This document shows, one piece after another, positions 17,161 to 26,168 of a stretch of DNA of 60,564 bases. Location of the stretch: NCBI GenBank assembly GCA_015069485.1, contig SVIM01000007.1, positions 1-60,564 of the forward strand, read 5' to 3'. A model generated the notes under the pieces. The model was not told the DNA's origin, made no database searches, and saw only the letters and a list, made by a program, of their open reading frames with translations. Both the position numbers and the translations under genes were made by a program. Every line of letters begins with the position of its first letter. The first letter of the stretch is position 1. The stretch is from Clostridiales bacterium. GTDB taxonomy: Bacteria > Bacillota > Clostridia > Christensenellales > Borkfalkiaceae.

Positions 17161-18457
17161 TCTTCCCACAGAATTTTTACATAGGATGAAGGCGGAGCTC
17201 GGTGACGAATTTTCCGCCTTTTTGCAAAGCTATTCAACTCCTTTATATAAGGCTATAAGGGTAAATGCCCTCAAGATATCCCCCAACGAATTTAAAAATA
17301 TCGCTCCTTTTGATATCGAACAGGTTACTTGGGAGGAGTGTGGGTTTTATATCAATGAGGATAAGCCGGGCAAACATTTGCACCACTTTGCAGGGCTTTA
17401 TTACGTGCAAGAGCCCTCTGCTATGTCCGCCGCGCCAATGCTTGGCGAGGTTAAGGGGAAAACCGTTTTAGATTTATGCTCTGCTCCAGGTGGTAAGGGT
17501 ACGCAAATAGCCCAAAAAATGCAAGGCGAAGGACTGTTGTTTTTAAATGAAATTAATTTTTCAAGAGCAAAGCTTCTTTCGCAAAACGCCGAAAGGATGG
17601 GTGTTAAAAACGCAGTAATAACTTGCGCAAGCCCCTTACATCTTTCGCAAAATTATCCAAACTTTTTCGATAAAATTTTAGTTGACGCACCTTGCTCGGG
17701 CGAGGGTATGTTTAAAACTAAAGAAGAGGCTATCCCCAACTGGTCACAGCAAAATATAAATCTCTGCGCTCAGCGACAAAAGGAAATTTTGTCGTGCGCT
17801 GATAAATTGCTAAAATCAGGCGGAACGCTAGTATATTCAACCTGCACCTTTGCGCCCGAAGAGGACGAGCTTCAAATTAACGATTTTCTTGCAAGCTTTC
17901 CCAATTATAAGCTTACTTTTTTAAAAAAGATTTTACCCCACAGGGAAAAGGGCGCAGGGCACTTCGTAGCCGTTTTACAAAAGGCGCACGGCGACGAAAA
18001 ATTAAGTGTTTCAAGCATAGTAGGGGGTGTAAAGGACAAAAAGCTCTTGCAAGAGTATAAAAATTTCGAAAAGTCCTATCTTAAAACAACCTTCGAAAAT
18101 TTGTATTTAGTAGGCGAAAATTTGTATTCGCTACCGCCTTCTTGCCCCAAGCTTTTAGTGCAAACCTTGCGTGCAGGCGTACATTTAGGCGAATTTATTA
18201 AGGGCAGATTTTCCCCCTCTCACTCGCTTGCAATGTGCCTTAAAAGCGAACAGGCAAACTGTGTTGAGGTGGACGAAAAAACCGCTTTCGATTATTTAAA
18301 CGGTTTAACCTTTAATTGCGACGAATCCTTAAAGGGCTGGCACTTGGTAACCTATTTAGGCTATTCTTTAGGCTGGTGTAAATGCGTAAACGGCACGGCA
18401 AAAAACCATTTCCCCAAGGGGCTCCGCACGAAAATCGAAAGGATTGAAAGCGAGTAA
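17153..18457 (+). CDS. RsmF-like 16S rRNA cytosine-C5 methyltransferase
   Basis: 434-residue RsmB/RsmF-family RNA m5C methyltransferase. SAM-binding motif I is LDLCSAPGGKG (about 102-112), and the two catalytic cysteines lie in DAPCSGEGM (about 177-185) and STCTFAPEE (about 227-235). The C-terminal 130 residues match the RsmF-type RNA-binding region (HLGEFIKGRFSPSHSLAM). Likely target is a cytosine in 16S rRNA. The first 8 bases overlap the exonuclease gene, so translation is probably coupled. A terminator follows. Confidence 0.88.
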   Translation: MYNLPTEFLHRMKAELGDEFSAFLQSYSTPLYKAIRVNALKISPNEFKNIAPFDIEQVTWEECGFYINEDKPGKHLHHFAGLYYVQEPSAMSAAPMLGEVKGKTVLDLCSAPGGKGTQIAQKMQGEGLLFLNEINFSRAKLLSQNAERMGVKNAVITCASPLHLSQNYPNFFDKILVDAPCSGEGMFKTKEEAIPNWSQQNINLCAQRQKEILSCADKLLKSGGTLVYSTCTFAPEEDELQINDFLASFPNYKLTFLKKILPHREKGAGHFVAVLQKAHGDEKLSVSSIVGGVKDKKLLQEYKNFEKSYLKTTFENLYLVGENLYSLPPSCPKLLVQTLRAGVHLGEFIKGRFSPSHSLAMCLKSEQANCVEVDEKTAFDYLNGLTFNCDESLKGWHLVTYLGYSLGWCKCVNGTAKNHFPKGLRTKIERIESE

Positions 18458-18496
18458 ATTTTTAAAAAAATTTTAAAAGTAAAATATTCAATTTAG

Positions 18497-18525
18497 GCGT
18501 CGCAGTTTCAAACTGCGGCGCTTTT
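18497..18525 (+). terminator. Terminator after the RsmF-like gene
   Basis: Stem GCGTCGCAGTTT/AAACTGCGGCGC (one G:U pair) followed by TTTT; it overlaps the -35 region of the next promoter. Confidence 0.8.
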
Positions 18526-18534
18526 GCATATAAT
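18506..18534 (+). promoter_or_regulatory. Promoter of the glycosyltransferase/collagen pair
   Basis: TATAAT at 18529-18534 with a weak TTTCAA -35 (18506-18511) 17 bases upstream; 11 bases from the -10 box to the ATG, giving a leader of about 5 bases. Confidence 0.5.
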
Positions 18535-18545
18535 GTAATACCGCT

Positions 18546-19619
18546 ATGAAGTTAAGCGTTTGTTTAATCGTAAAAGACGAAGAAGAGGTATTGCCTCGCT
18601 GTTTAAATTCAATAAAAGACCTTGCGGACGAAATTATAATCGTTGATACGGGCTCAACCGACGACACGGTAAAAATTGCAAAATCGTACGGCGCTCAGGT
18701 TTTCTCCTTTGCCTGGGTAAATGATTTTTCCAAAGCCCGCAACTTTTCCTTTTCTAAGGCAAATTGTGATTATATTATGTGGCTGGACGCCGACGACGTC
18801 GTGTCGGAGCAAAACGCAAAAAAAATAATTAATTTAAAAGGCGAAATGCAAAACTTTGACGTAATTTTTTTAAATTATTGCGCCGCATTTGAAAACGGAA
18901 CGCCTACCTTCGTGTATTCTCGAGAGCGCATATTCCGCAAAAATTGCAATTTTAAATGGGAAGGTATGGTTCACGAAGCCGTTTCTGCAAGGGGGAAAAT
19001 AAAATATTCCGACGCAGAAATTCACCATAAAAAAATAAAAAAAGGCGAGCCGTTACGCAACCTAAAAATTTATCAAAGCGCAATTGCCCGCGGAATATGT
19101 CTTACCGAACGCGAAAAATTTTATTACGGCAGGGAGCTTTACTTTAACAAAATGTATTTAGAAGCAGCCGCCGTCTTATCAAATTTTTTAAAGGGTGAGG
19201 GTTGGGTGCAAAATAAAATCGAGGCAACCTTAAACCTTTATAATATTTATAAGATTTTAGGCGACGAAAAAAAGGCATTTAAATATCTTTTTAAAGGCTT
19301 ACTTTACGCCCCGCCAACAAGCGAATTTTGTTGTATTTTAGGCGAGCATTTTATAAGTAAAAACGATTTTAATTCCGCCATATACTGGTACGAAAGGGCG
19401 TTATTAAATAAAATTTCAACCTCGTCAGGCGCATTTATCAATCTCGATTATTATAGGTTTATTCCCTATATCCAGCTTTGCGTAATTTACGATAGGCAAG
19501 GGGATTATAAAACCGCGCAAAAATATAACGAGCAGGCAGGCAAAATTAAGCCTAAAAATAAAAGCTATCTTGCCAACAAGCGGTACTTTGAAAATTTAAA
19601 ATCTCAAGGAAAATTATGA
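18546..19619 (+). CDS. Family 2 glycosyltransferase with C-terminal TPR-like repeats
   Basis: 357 residues. The GT-A domain (1 to about 200) starts with [18 protein letters not shown], carries [12 protein letters not shown] and the metal-binding WLDADD near residue 78. Residues about 200-350 are helical repeats of the TPR type. This two-domain enzyme class is common in Firmicutes and acts as a protein or surface-glycan glycosyltransferase. Its stop codon overlaps the start of the collagen-like gene (ATGA), so the collagen-like protein, rich in Thr, is the obvious candidate substrate (inference). No ribosome site precedes the ATG. Confidence 0.85.
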   Translation: MKLSVCLIVKDEEEVLPRCLNSIKDLADEIIIVDTGSTDDTVKIAKSYGAQVFSFAWVNDFSKARNFSFSKANCDYIMWLDADDVVSEQNAKKIINLKGEMQNFDVIFLNYCAAFENGTPTFVYSRERIFRKNCNFKWEGMVHEAVSARGKIKYSDAEIHHKKIKKGEPLRNLKIYQSAIARGICLTEREKFYYGRELYFNKMYLEAAAVLSNFLKGEGWVQNKIEATLNLYNIYKILGDEKKAFKYLFKGLLYAPPTSEFCCILGEHFISKNDFNSAIYWYERALLNKISTSSGAFINLDYYRFIPYIQLCVIYDRQGDYKTAQKYNEQAGKIKPKNKSYLANKRYFENLKSQGKL

Positions 19620-20290
19620 TAAAAGAAAAATTTAATATTCAATTTGCTTGCTACAATAATTGTGGCGGCTTTTGTTGTAATGGTTGCAACTGTGGCACAA
19701 CGGTTGTAAAATCCGTTGAAATCCGTTCGTTTACAGGCATAACAGGTCCAACGGGTGCAACGGGCGCAACGGGCGCAACAGGAGCAACAGGAGCAACGGG
19801 CGCAACAGGAGCAACAGGTGCAACGGGCGCAACGGGCGCAACAGGGGCAACGGGTGCAACAGGCGCAAGTGCAACAAACTTTCCTATTGGTTTAAATTCA
19901 GTTTTAATAGCGTCTAACCCCGTTGAGCCGGGCGACGATACTGCAAATTTCCCCATTTACAATCTATATCCCCCTGCAAGCGACGGTATATCGGTCAGTG
20001 GCGATACCATCACCTTAAACGAAGCAACGCATTACGAAATTTACTTTGCTATAAATTATACTGCAACGGCAGTTTCCGACGCTACTGCATACCTTGAAAT
20101 CAACGGCGAAATGATAGAATCCACTAATAGAGCTTTATCAGAAACTCAGCTGGGTGTAGATGCTTCTTATTTATATATTGCTTCTGCAGGTGACGAGGTA
20201 AGGATTAGAATTATAAACTCGGTAAACTTAACCGATATCAACGCTTACGTGTTCGTTAATGAATACGGCTATTCAACCGACGAGCCGTAA
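19616..20290 (+). CDS. Cys-rich collagen-like surface protein (GXT repeats)
   Basis: 224 residues in three parts. Residues 1-40: no signal peptide; a Cys-rich patch with six Cys between residues 12 and 26. Residues 41-85: fifteen uninterrupted Gly-X-Y triplets (GIT, GPT, twelve GAT, GAS), the collagen triple-helix pattern. Residues about 90-224: a beta-rich C-terminal domain resembling the trimeric BclA/C1q-TNF-like heads of spore filaments. Bacterial relatives form hair-like filaments on spores or exosporium; the Cys patch could crosslink it to a coat (inference). Thr in every triplet offers O-glycosylation sites for the coupled glycosyltransferase, whose stop codon overlaps this start. Confidence 0.85.
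   Translation: MIKEKFNIQFACYNNCGGFCCNGCNCGTTVVKSVEIRSFTGITGPTGATGATGATGATGATGATGATGATGATGATGATGATGASATNFPIGLNSVLIASNPVEPGDDTANFPIYNLYPPASDGISVSGDTITLNEATHYEIYFAINYTATAVSDATAYLEINGEMIESTNRALSETQLGVDASYLYIASAGDEVRIRIINSVNLTDINAYVFVNEYGYSTDEP
19736..19870 (+). repeat. Array of fifteen 9-bp units encoding Gly-X-Thr
   Basis: Near-identical 9-base units of the form GGN-GCA-ACN. Third positions vary (GGC, GGA, GGT, GGG; ACG, ACA), so the array is old enough to have drifted but is still prone to slippage in whole triplets, which would lengthen or shorten the stalk without frameshift. Confidence 0.95.
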
Positions 20291-20578
20291 TAAGCAACAA
20301 CGATTAACCCCCATATATACCGCAACTACTTGCAAAATGCGGTAAAATAAAATTAAAAAAATTCGGGCGGACGACTTAATTTTAGGTCGTCCGCCCTATA
20401 AAATTATTCAAGTAAAATCCTAACAAGTTATAATTAATTTACTTTAATTATATTTTGTCAATAATTAACACATGTGTTTAAAAAATTACTTTAATAAAAA
20501 AATAAAAAAATGTCGTTCAAACGTTTCCTTTTGTCAAGATATTGTGTTATAATAAATTTGTATTTTGTAAATATAGTG
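20291..20578. other. Intergenic region between the collagen-like gene and DUF1294 gene
   Basis: 288 bases, very AT-rich. It holds the hairpin at 20365-20396 and two weak promoter-like stretches (TATAAT at 20548-20553; TTGTAT-16-TATACT at 20558-20585) pointing toward purE. No gene seen. Confidence 0.5.
20354..20396 (-). terminator. Strong hairpin with minus-strand T-run
   Basis: Perfect 11-bp stem GGGCGGACGAC/GTCGTCCGCCC (20365-20396); on the minus strand it is followed by a run of seven T. It may end DUF1294 transcripts and, by its stem alone, stabilise or end the collagen-like mRNA. Confidence 0.7.
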
Positions 20579-20875
20579 TTATACTATCAAAAACGAATAC
20601 CCCGATTTAAAGGCAAGCATAAATAAATAAATATTAAAAACGGCAAGCACGGGCATAAGAATCATAAATAAAAGATTTTTTAAGCGATATTTTAAAATGA
20701 ACATAGTCGCGTAAATGCCGATAGCTCCACCCATTATTGCACACAAAATCAGTTTGCCGTCGCCAACGGGCTTTTCGTTTTCACCGTTTTCGTCACGTTG
20801 CGCTTTAAGTAGCATAACGGCGTATAGGTTTACTGCGGCAATGTAAACTATAAAAACTATATATAGCAAAATCAT
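20579..20875 (-). CDS. DUF1294 family membrane protein
   Basis: 98 residues with three predicted membrane helices and the family core GKLILCAIMGGAIG followed by a basic loop and a last hydrophobic pair. DUF1294 proteins are widespread small membrane proteins with no settled function. The start has no ribosome site. The gene is divergent from purE with only 39 bases between them, so the two may share a control region. Confidence 0.75.
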   Translation of the reverse strand: MILLYIVFIVYIAAVNLYAVMLLKAQRDENGENEKPVGDGKLILCAIMGGAIGIYATMFILKYRLKNLLFMILMPVLAVFNIYLFMLAFKSGYSFLIV

Positions 20876-20914
20876 AAAATTATTATTAGCAATAAATTTT
20901 TTAAAATACGGGAG

Positions 20915-21418
20915 ATGGACATGAGTAAAGTAGCAATTATTATGGGCTCTAAATCGGATTTTAACGTGGTAAAACCCGCAGTAACCGTTTTAAAAAGCTT
21001 TGGCGTCGAAACGGAGGTTAGGGTAATTTCCGCGCACAGAACTCCTAACGAAGCGCACGAATTTGCAAACAATGCAAAAAATAACGGCGTCGAGGTTATA
21101 ATTTGCGCCGCAGGTAAGGCTGCGCACCTTGGCGGTGTAATTGCGGCTTATACAACATTGCCCGTAATCGGTCTTCCCGTAAAAACGGATATGATGGGCG
21201 GGTTAGACAGTCTTCTTTCCATAGTTCAAATGCCTTCGGGTATTCCCGTAGCAACGGTAGGCGTTAACGGCGGTGAAAACGCAGGCCTTTTAGCCTTGCA
21301 AATTTTGGGTATAAAATATCCCGAAATTGCAGAAAAGCTTGCCGATTATAAGGTAAAAATGCAACAAAAAATTAACGCGGACGACTGCGCTCTTCAGCAG
21401 GAGCTCGCAAATTTATAA
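20915..21418 (+). CDS. purE: PurE, N5-carboxyaminoimidazole ribonucleotide mutase
   Basis: 167-residue class I PurE. It rearranges N5-CAIR to CAIR in de novo purine synthesis. Seen: the nucleotide-binding IIMGSKSDF near residue 10 and the active-site ISAHRTP near residue 41, plus the GLPVKT strand. Class I PurE needs PurK to make its substrate; purK is not in the window. A GGAG site lies before the ATG. First gene of the purine cluster; a hairpin separates it from purM. Confidence 0.95.
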   Translation: MDMSKVAIIMGSKSDFNVVKPAVTVLKSFGVETEVRVISAHRTPNEAHEFANNAKNNGVEVIICAAGKAAHLGGVIAAYTTLPVIGLPVKTDMMGGLDSLLSIVQMPSGIPVATVGVNGGENAGLLALQILGIKYPEIAEKLADYKVKMQQKINADDCALQQELANL

Positions 21419-21431
21419 TGCAAAAAAGTAA

Positions 21432-21460
21432 AAATACCCGCAATAAAGATGCGGGTATTT
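21432..21460 (+). terminator. Hairpin between purE and purM (partial terminator?)
   Basis: Stem AAATACCCGCA/TGCGGGTATTT with a 7-base loop but only a short T-run inside the stem end. Could lower expression of the genes after purE or be an intercistronic stabiliser. Confidence 0.6.
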
Positions 21461-21539
21461 CGCGTTTAAAATAAAAAAATTTAGGTTAATCAATCGTTTT
21501 ATACGAAACCTTCAATATACTAATTAAGGAGAAAAAGTT

Positions 21540-22559
21540 ATGGCAATTTCCTACAAAGATAGCGGTGTTGACGTTGAAAGAGGCTATCAGGCAGTAAAAT
21601 TAATGCGCGAGCACGTAAAATCTACCTATACCGAAGGTGTTTTAGGCGATATCGGTTCTTTCGGTGGTTTTTTAAAGCTCCCCGGCGGTATGGAGGAGCC
21701 CGTATTAGTTGCGGGAACGGACGGCGTAGGTACTAAATTAAAGTACGCTTTCGTTGCCGACAAGCACGATACTATCGGTATCGACGCAGTTGCAATGTGC
21801 GTAAACGATATCGTTTGTCAAGGCGCAAAGCCCTTGTTCTTTTTAGATTATTTTGCAACGGGCAAGCTTTCCCCCGAAACGGTTGCAACCGTTGTTTCCG
21901 GTGTTGCCGAAGGCTGCCGTCAGTCTAACGCTGCGTTAATCGGTGGCGAAACTGCTGAAATGCCCGGCTTCTATGCTGACGGAGAATACGACATTGCCGG
22001 CTTTGCAGTAGGCGTAGTTGATAGAAAAAAGGTTATTAACGGCAAAAACATCAAGGACGGCGACGTGTTAATAGGTATCAAGTCCTCCGGCGTGCACTCC
22101 AACGGCTATTCCTTAGTAAGAAAGCTTTGGGGCGAAAACAAAGAAGAGCTTGAAAAATACGACGAGCGTTTAGGCGCAAAGGTTATCGACGTATTGTTAA
22201 CCCCCACCAAAATTTACGTAAAAAGCATCTTAGCCTTAATCGAAAAGGTTCAGGTTAAAGGTATTGCTCACATCACGGGCGGTGGCTTTATTGAAAATAT
22301 TCCCAGAATTTTCCCCGAAGGAATAGGTTGCGAAATTAACACGAAAGCATACGAAGTCCCCGCGCTTTTTAAGGTAATGCAAGAAATGGCGGAAATTACC
22401 GACCAACAAATTTACAACACCTTTAATATGGGTATCGGTATGGTTGTGTGCGTTGACGAAAAGGACGTTGAAGCAACTATTGCCCAGCTTGAATCCACGG
22501 GCGAAAGCTGCTGCGTTTTAGGCAAAACCGTAAAGGGAAGCGGAGTTAAATTACTTTAA
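21540..22559 (+). CDS. purM: PurM, phosphoribosylformylglycinamidine cyclo-ligase
   Basis: 339-residue AIR synthetase (AIRS/PurM fold), ATP-dependent closure of the imidazole ring. Seen: the N-terminal SYKDSGVDV, GTDGVGTKLK near residue 60, DAVAMCVNDI near 87, GGETAEMPGFY near 137, and the C-terminal HITGGGFIENIPR. Length is normal. Ribosome site AAGGAG. Its stop shares one base with the purN start (TAATG), so they are coupled. Confidence 0.96.
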   Translation: MAISYKDSGVDVERGYQAVKLMREHVKSTYTEGVLGDIGSFGGFLKLPGGMEEPVLVAGTDGVGTKLKYAFVADKHDTIGIDAVAMCVNDIVCQGAKPLFFLDYFATGKLSPETVATVVSGVAEGCRQSNAALIGGETAEMPGFYADGEYDIAGFAVGVVDRKKVINGKNIKDGDVLIGIKSSGVHSNGYSLVRKLWGENKEELEKYDERLGAKVIDVLLTPTKIYVKSILALIEKVQVKGIAHITGGGFIENIPRIFPEGIGCEINTKAYEVPALFKVMQEMAEITDQQIYNTFNMGIGMVVCVDEKDVEATIAQLESTGESCCVLGKTVKGSGVKLL

Positions 22560-23173
22560 TGAAAAAGATTGCCGTATTCGCTTCGGGCGGAGGAACCGAC
22601 TTCCAATCAATAATTGACGCCAACGAAAGGGAAAAATTTTGCGACATAGCGCTTTTAATCGCGTCTAAAGAAGGTATCGGTGCAATAGAAAGGGCTAAAA
22701 AGCACGGAATTTTATCGGCGGTATTTTCTAAAAAGGACTACCCTGATTTAGAAAATCTTTACGAAAGCCTTAACGGCTTATTAAATTCGCACGGCGTAGA
22801 TTATATCGTCCTTGCAGGTTGGCTTAAAATTATACCCGAAAGCTTTATTAAAAAATATGAAGACAAAATTATAAATATTCACCCTTCGCTTATACCTTCG
22901 TTTTGCGGAGCAGGTATGTACGGGCTTAAGGTTCACCAAGCCGTAATTGATTACGGCGCAAAAATATCGGGCTGTACCGTGCATTTCGTAAACGAAGTTC
23001 CCGATGGCGGAGCAATTATTGCGCAAACTGCGGTTGCGGTAGAGGAAGGGGATGACGCCGTGTCTTTACAAGAAAGAATTTTAGTCGAAGAGCATAAGCT
23101 TTTACCTTACTGCGTAAAAAAATTATGCCAAGGCGACATAAAAAAAGACGGCAGAAAAGTTACGGTTAAATAA
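22559..23173 (+). CDS. purN: PurN, glycinamide ribonucleotide formyltransferase
   Basis: 204-residue 10-formyltetrahydrofolate-dependent GAR transformylase. Seen: the N-terminal ASGGGTDFQSI phosphate loop (8-18), the catalytic INIHPSLIPSFCG (Asn and His near 106-108) and the folate-contacting Asp in VPDGG near 144. It follows the clostridial variant with the CGAGMYG insertion. Its start overlaps the purM stop by one base. Confidence 0.94.
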   Translation: MKKIAVFASGGGTDFQSIIDANEREKFCDIALLIASKEGIGAIERAKKHGILSAVFSKKDYPDLENLYESLNGLLNSHGVDYIVLAGWLKIIPESFIKKYEDKIINIHPSLIPSFCGAGMYGLKVHQAVIDYGAKISGCTVHFVNEVPDGGAIIAQTAVAVEEGDDAVSLQERILVEEHKLLPYCVKKLCQGDIKKDGRKVTVK

Positions 23174-23210
23174 ATTTAAAATAAAAAAGTTACGGAAAGG
23201 AAGTTAAATT

Positions 23211-24830
23211 ATGATTATGAAAAAGAGAGCGCTTGTTAGCGTATCCGACAAAACAGGAGTAGTTGATTTTTGTAAGGGCTTAGTGGAAAACGGCTTTGAA
23301 ATTATTTCCACGGGCGGAACAGCAAAGGCGTTAACGGAAGCAGGCATTAAGGTTATCGGTATTTCCGATATTACGGGCTTTCCCGAATGCTTGGACGGTA
23401 GAGTAAAAACCTTGCACCCCAACGTGCACGCTGGCTTGCTTGCAATGCGTTCTAACGAAGAGCATATGGCTCAGCTTGAAAAGTTAAACATCAACACTAT
23501 CGATATCGTTTGCGTAAACTTATATCCCTTCAAGGCTACCTTGGCAAAGGGCGCAGATTTTGCAGAATGTATCGAAAATATTGATATCGGCGGTCCTACT
23601 ATGATAAGGGCAGCGGCTAAAAACTATCAGGACGTAGCCGTTATTGTTGACCCTAAGGACTACGAGGTCGTATTAACCGAGCTTGCTAACGGCGGCGTAA
23701 GCTTACAAACAAAAAAATATCTTCAATACAAGGTTTTTGCACACACGGCAGTTTACGATAGCTTAATTAGTAACTATCTTGCTTCCCAGCTTGGCATTAC
23801 CTATCCCGATAGCGTAACCTTCGCGTACGAAAAGGCGCAGGATATGCGCTACGGCGAAAACCCTCAACAAAGCGCAGTTTTCTACAACGAGCAATTTATT
23901 CGCCCCGGCTCACTTTCTTCTGCAAAGCAGCTTTGGGGAAAAGAGCTTTCCTATAACAACATCAACGACGCAAACGGCGCGTTAGAGCTTTTAAAGGAAT
24001 TTGGCAACACTCCTGCAGTAGTTGCTTGCAAGCACGCTAACCCTTGCGGTGTAGGAACGGGTGAAAGCATATACGAAGCTTATATGCGCGCATATACCTC
24101 CGACCCCGTTTCCGTATTCGGCGGTATTCTTGCAATTAACGGCACGGTGGATGCAGCAACTGCAACCGAAATTAACAAAATCTTTATCGAAATCGTTATG
24201 GCTCCTTCCTATACTGAAGAAGCGTTACAAATTTTACAGTCAAAGAAGAATATCCGTCTTCTTCAAATAGAAAATATTTCCGCAAGACGCGAAGAAACCG
24301 CTTTCGATATGAAAAAGGTTTACGGCGGTCTTTTAGTACAAAAATACGACGAAAGCTTAATTAAAGGTGAAGATTATTCCTTATTTAACACCAAGGCAAG
24401 CGTAGAAAAGTCCATCCTTCCCAGCGGTAAAGAAAAAACCGTTTACGGCTGTGGCGTAGTAACTGACAGAGCGCCTACCAAGGAAGAAATCGAAGCTATG
24501 CTCTTTGCGTGGAAGGTTGTAAAGCACACTAAGTCAAACGCAATCGTAATAGGCAAAGAAGGCAGAACCACCGGTATCGGGATGGGACAAACTAACCGCA
24601 TTTGGGCAGCACAACAGGCTATTGCTCACGCAGGCGAAGAATCAAAGGGCTCTGTAATGGCATCCGACGCTTTCTTCCCCTTCCCCGATTGCGTAGAAGA
24701 ATGCGTAAAAGCAGGCATCACCGCTATAATTCAACCCGGTGGATCTATTCAAGATAGGGCTTCAGTAGAAGCGTGCAATAAGGCAAATATCGCAATGGTA
24801 TTTGTTGGCGACAGACACTTTAAACACTAA
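23211..24830 (+). CDS. purH: PurH, AICAR transformylase / IMP cyclohydrolase
   Basis: 539-residue bifunctional enzyme for the last two steps to IMP. Residues about 4-200 are the MGS-like IMP cyclohydrolase domain (SVSDKTG, STGGTAKAL, GRVKTLHPNVHAG). The rest is the AICAR transformylase with VACKHANPCGVG around 275 and the C-terminal GMGQTNR region. It is slightly longer than the usual 510-520. Two in-frame ATGs lie close together; the first is preferred because GGAAG lies 7 bases upstream. Confidence 0.95.
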   Translation: MIMKKRALVSVSDKTGVVDFCKGLVENGFEIISTGGTAKALTEAGIKVIGISDITGFPECLDGRVKTLHPNVHAGLLAMRSNEEHMAQLEKLNINTIDIVCVNLYPFKATLAKGADFAECIENIDIGGPTMIRAAAKNYQDVAVIVDPKDYEVVLTELANGGVSLQTKKYLQYKVFAHTAVYDSLISNYLASQLGITYPDSVTFAYEKAQDMRYGENPQQSAVFYNEQFIRPGSLSSAKQLWGKELSYNNINDANGALELLKEFGNTPAVVACKHANPCGVGTGESIYEAYMRAYTSDPVSVFGGILAINGTVDAATATEINKIFIEIVMAPSYTEEALQILQSKKNIRLLQIENISARREETAFDMKKVYGGLLVQKYDESLIKGEDYSLFNTKASVEKSILPSGKEKTVYGCGVVTDRAPTKEEIEAMLFAWKVVKHTKSNAIVIGKEGRTTGIGMGQTNRIWAAQQAIAHAGEESKGSVMASDAFFPFPDCVEECVKAGITAIIQPGGSIQDRASVEACNKANIAMVFVGDRHFKH

Positions 24831-24875
24831 TTGCCCCCATAATATGTGGCAACTAACACAAAAATAGGTAATTAA

Positions 24876-26159
24876 ATGAACGTACTAGTTATAGGTAACG
24901 GCGGAAGAGAACACGCCATTTTGTTGGCTTTGAAAAAAAGCCCTAAGGTTAAAAAACTATATTGTATGAAAGGCAATGCCGGCACGGCGGAAATTGCCGA
25001 AAACGTCGAAGTCGATTATATGAATTTAGAAGCGGTTAAGGCGTTCGTAAGCAACCATCCCGAAATCGACTACTTCGTAGTTGCGCCCGACGATCCTTTG
25101 GCAATAGGTCTTGTGGACGAGCTTGAAGCTATGGGTAAGCGTTGCTTTGGTCCTCGAAAAAACGCCGCTATAATAGAAGCGAGCAAGGCTTTTTCTAAGG
25201 CGTTAATGAAAAAATATAATATTCCTACCGCCGAATCGGAAACCTTTGATAATTACGACGAGGCTTTAGCCTATATTAATAAAACGGGCGCGCCAATCGT
25301 TTTAAAGGCGGACGGTCTTGCGTTAGGTAAGGGCGTGTTAATTTGCAAAACCTTGCAGGAGGCGGAGCAGGGCTTAAAGGAAATTATGCTTGATAAGGCC
25401 TTTGGCTCGGCGGGCAACAAAATAGTTATTGAAGAGTGTATGCAAGGCTTAAAGTACAACCCCGGCGAAGAGGTTTCCGTGCTTGCGTTTACCGACGGAA
25501 AAACTATCGTTCCTATGATAACCTCTTGCGACCATAAGCGCGCAAACGATAACGACGAAGGCTTAAATACGGGCGGTATGGGTACTTTTTCACCCTGTCC
25601 CTTCTGGACGAAGGAAATGGAAGAAGAGGTAATGCAAAAAATAATGCTTCCCACAATGCACGCTATGAACGCCGAAGGCAGAACCTTTAAGGGCTGTTTA
25701 TACTTTGGTTTAATGCGCACCAATAAGGGCGTTAAGGTAGTTGAATACAATTCGCGCTTTGGCGACCCTGAAACGCAAGTCGTGTTGCCTATGTTAAAAA
25801 CGGACCTTATGGAAATTTTCGAGGCGATAACTGACGAAAGACTTTCGGAAGTTAAAATAGAGTGGGAGCAGGGCGCTTGCGTATGCGTTGTTCTTGCAAG
25901 CGGAGGTTACCCCTTAAGCTATGCAAAGGGCAAAGAAATCGAAATAGGCAACCTTCCCCAAAGCGTTCATCTCGTCCACGCCGGCACGGCAATTAAGGAC
26001 GGCAAGCTAGTAACTTCCGGCGGTAGAGTTTTAGGCGTCGTTGCAAAGGGCAGCGATATAGAAAACGCAAGAGAAATCGCTTATTCTGCAGTTAAAGCCG
26101 TTAAATGGGAAAATATGCACTACCGCACGGATATCGGCGTTAAGTACCGCCAAGGTTAG
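24876..26159 (+). CDS. purD: PurD, phosphoribosylamine-glycine ligase
   Basis: 427-residue ATP-grasp ligase that joins phosphoribosylamine and glycine. Seen: N-terminal VIGNGGREHA, the central ATP-grasp KADGLALGKGV near 147, and the metal-binding EYNSRFGDPETQ near 291. Length is normal. Only a weak ribosome site (TAGGTA) precedes it, 45 bases after purH. Confidence 0.96.
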   Translation: MNVLVIGNGGREHAILLALKKSPKVKKLYCMKGNAGTAEIAENVEVDYMNLEAVKAFVSNHPEIDYFVVAPDDPLAIGLVDELEAMGKRCFGPRKNAAIIEASKAFSKALMKKYNIPTAESETFDNYDEALAYINKTGAPIVLKADGLALGKGVLICKTLQEAEQGLKEIMLDKAFGSAGNKIVIEECMQGLKYNPGEEVSVLAFTDGKTIVPMITSCDHKRANDNDEGLNTGGMGTFSPCPFWTKEMEEEVMQKIMLPTMHAMNAEGRTFKGCLYFGLMRTNKGVKVVEYNSRFGDPETQVVLPMLKTDLMEIFEAITDERLSEVKIEWEQGACVCVVLASGGYPLSYAKGKEIEIGNLPQSVHLVHAGTAIKDGKLVTSGGRVLGVVAKGSDIENAREIAYSAVKAVKWENMHYRTDIGVKYRQG

Positions 26160-26168
26160 GAGAAAGTT

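Noticed and set aside
19651-19956. Minus-strand frame rich in Ala-Pro-Val
   Set aside because: Mirror of the collagen triplet array; any GGN-GCA-ACN array gives this on the other strand.
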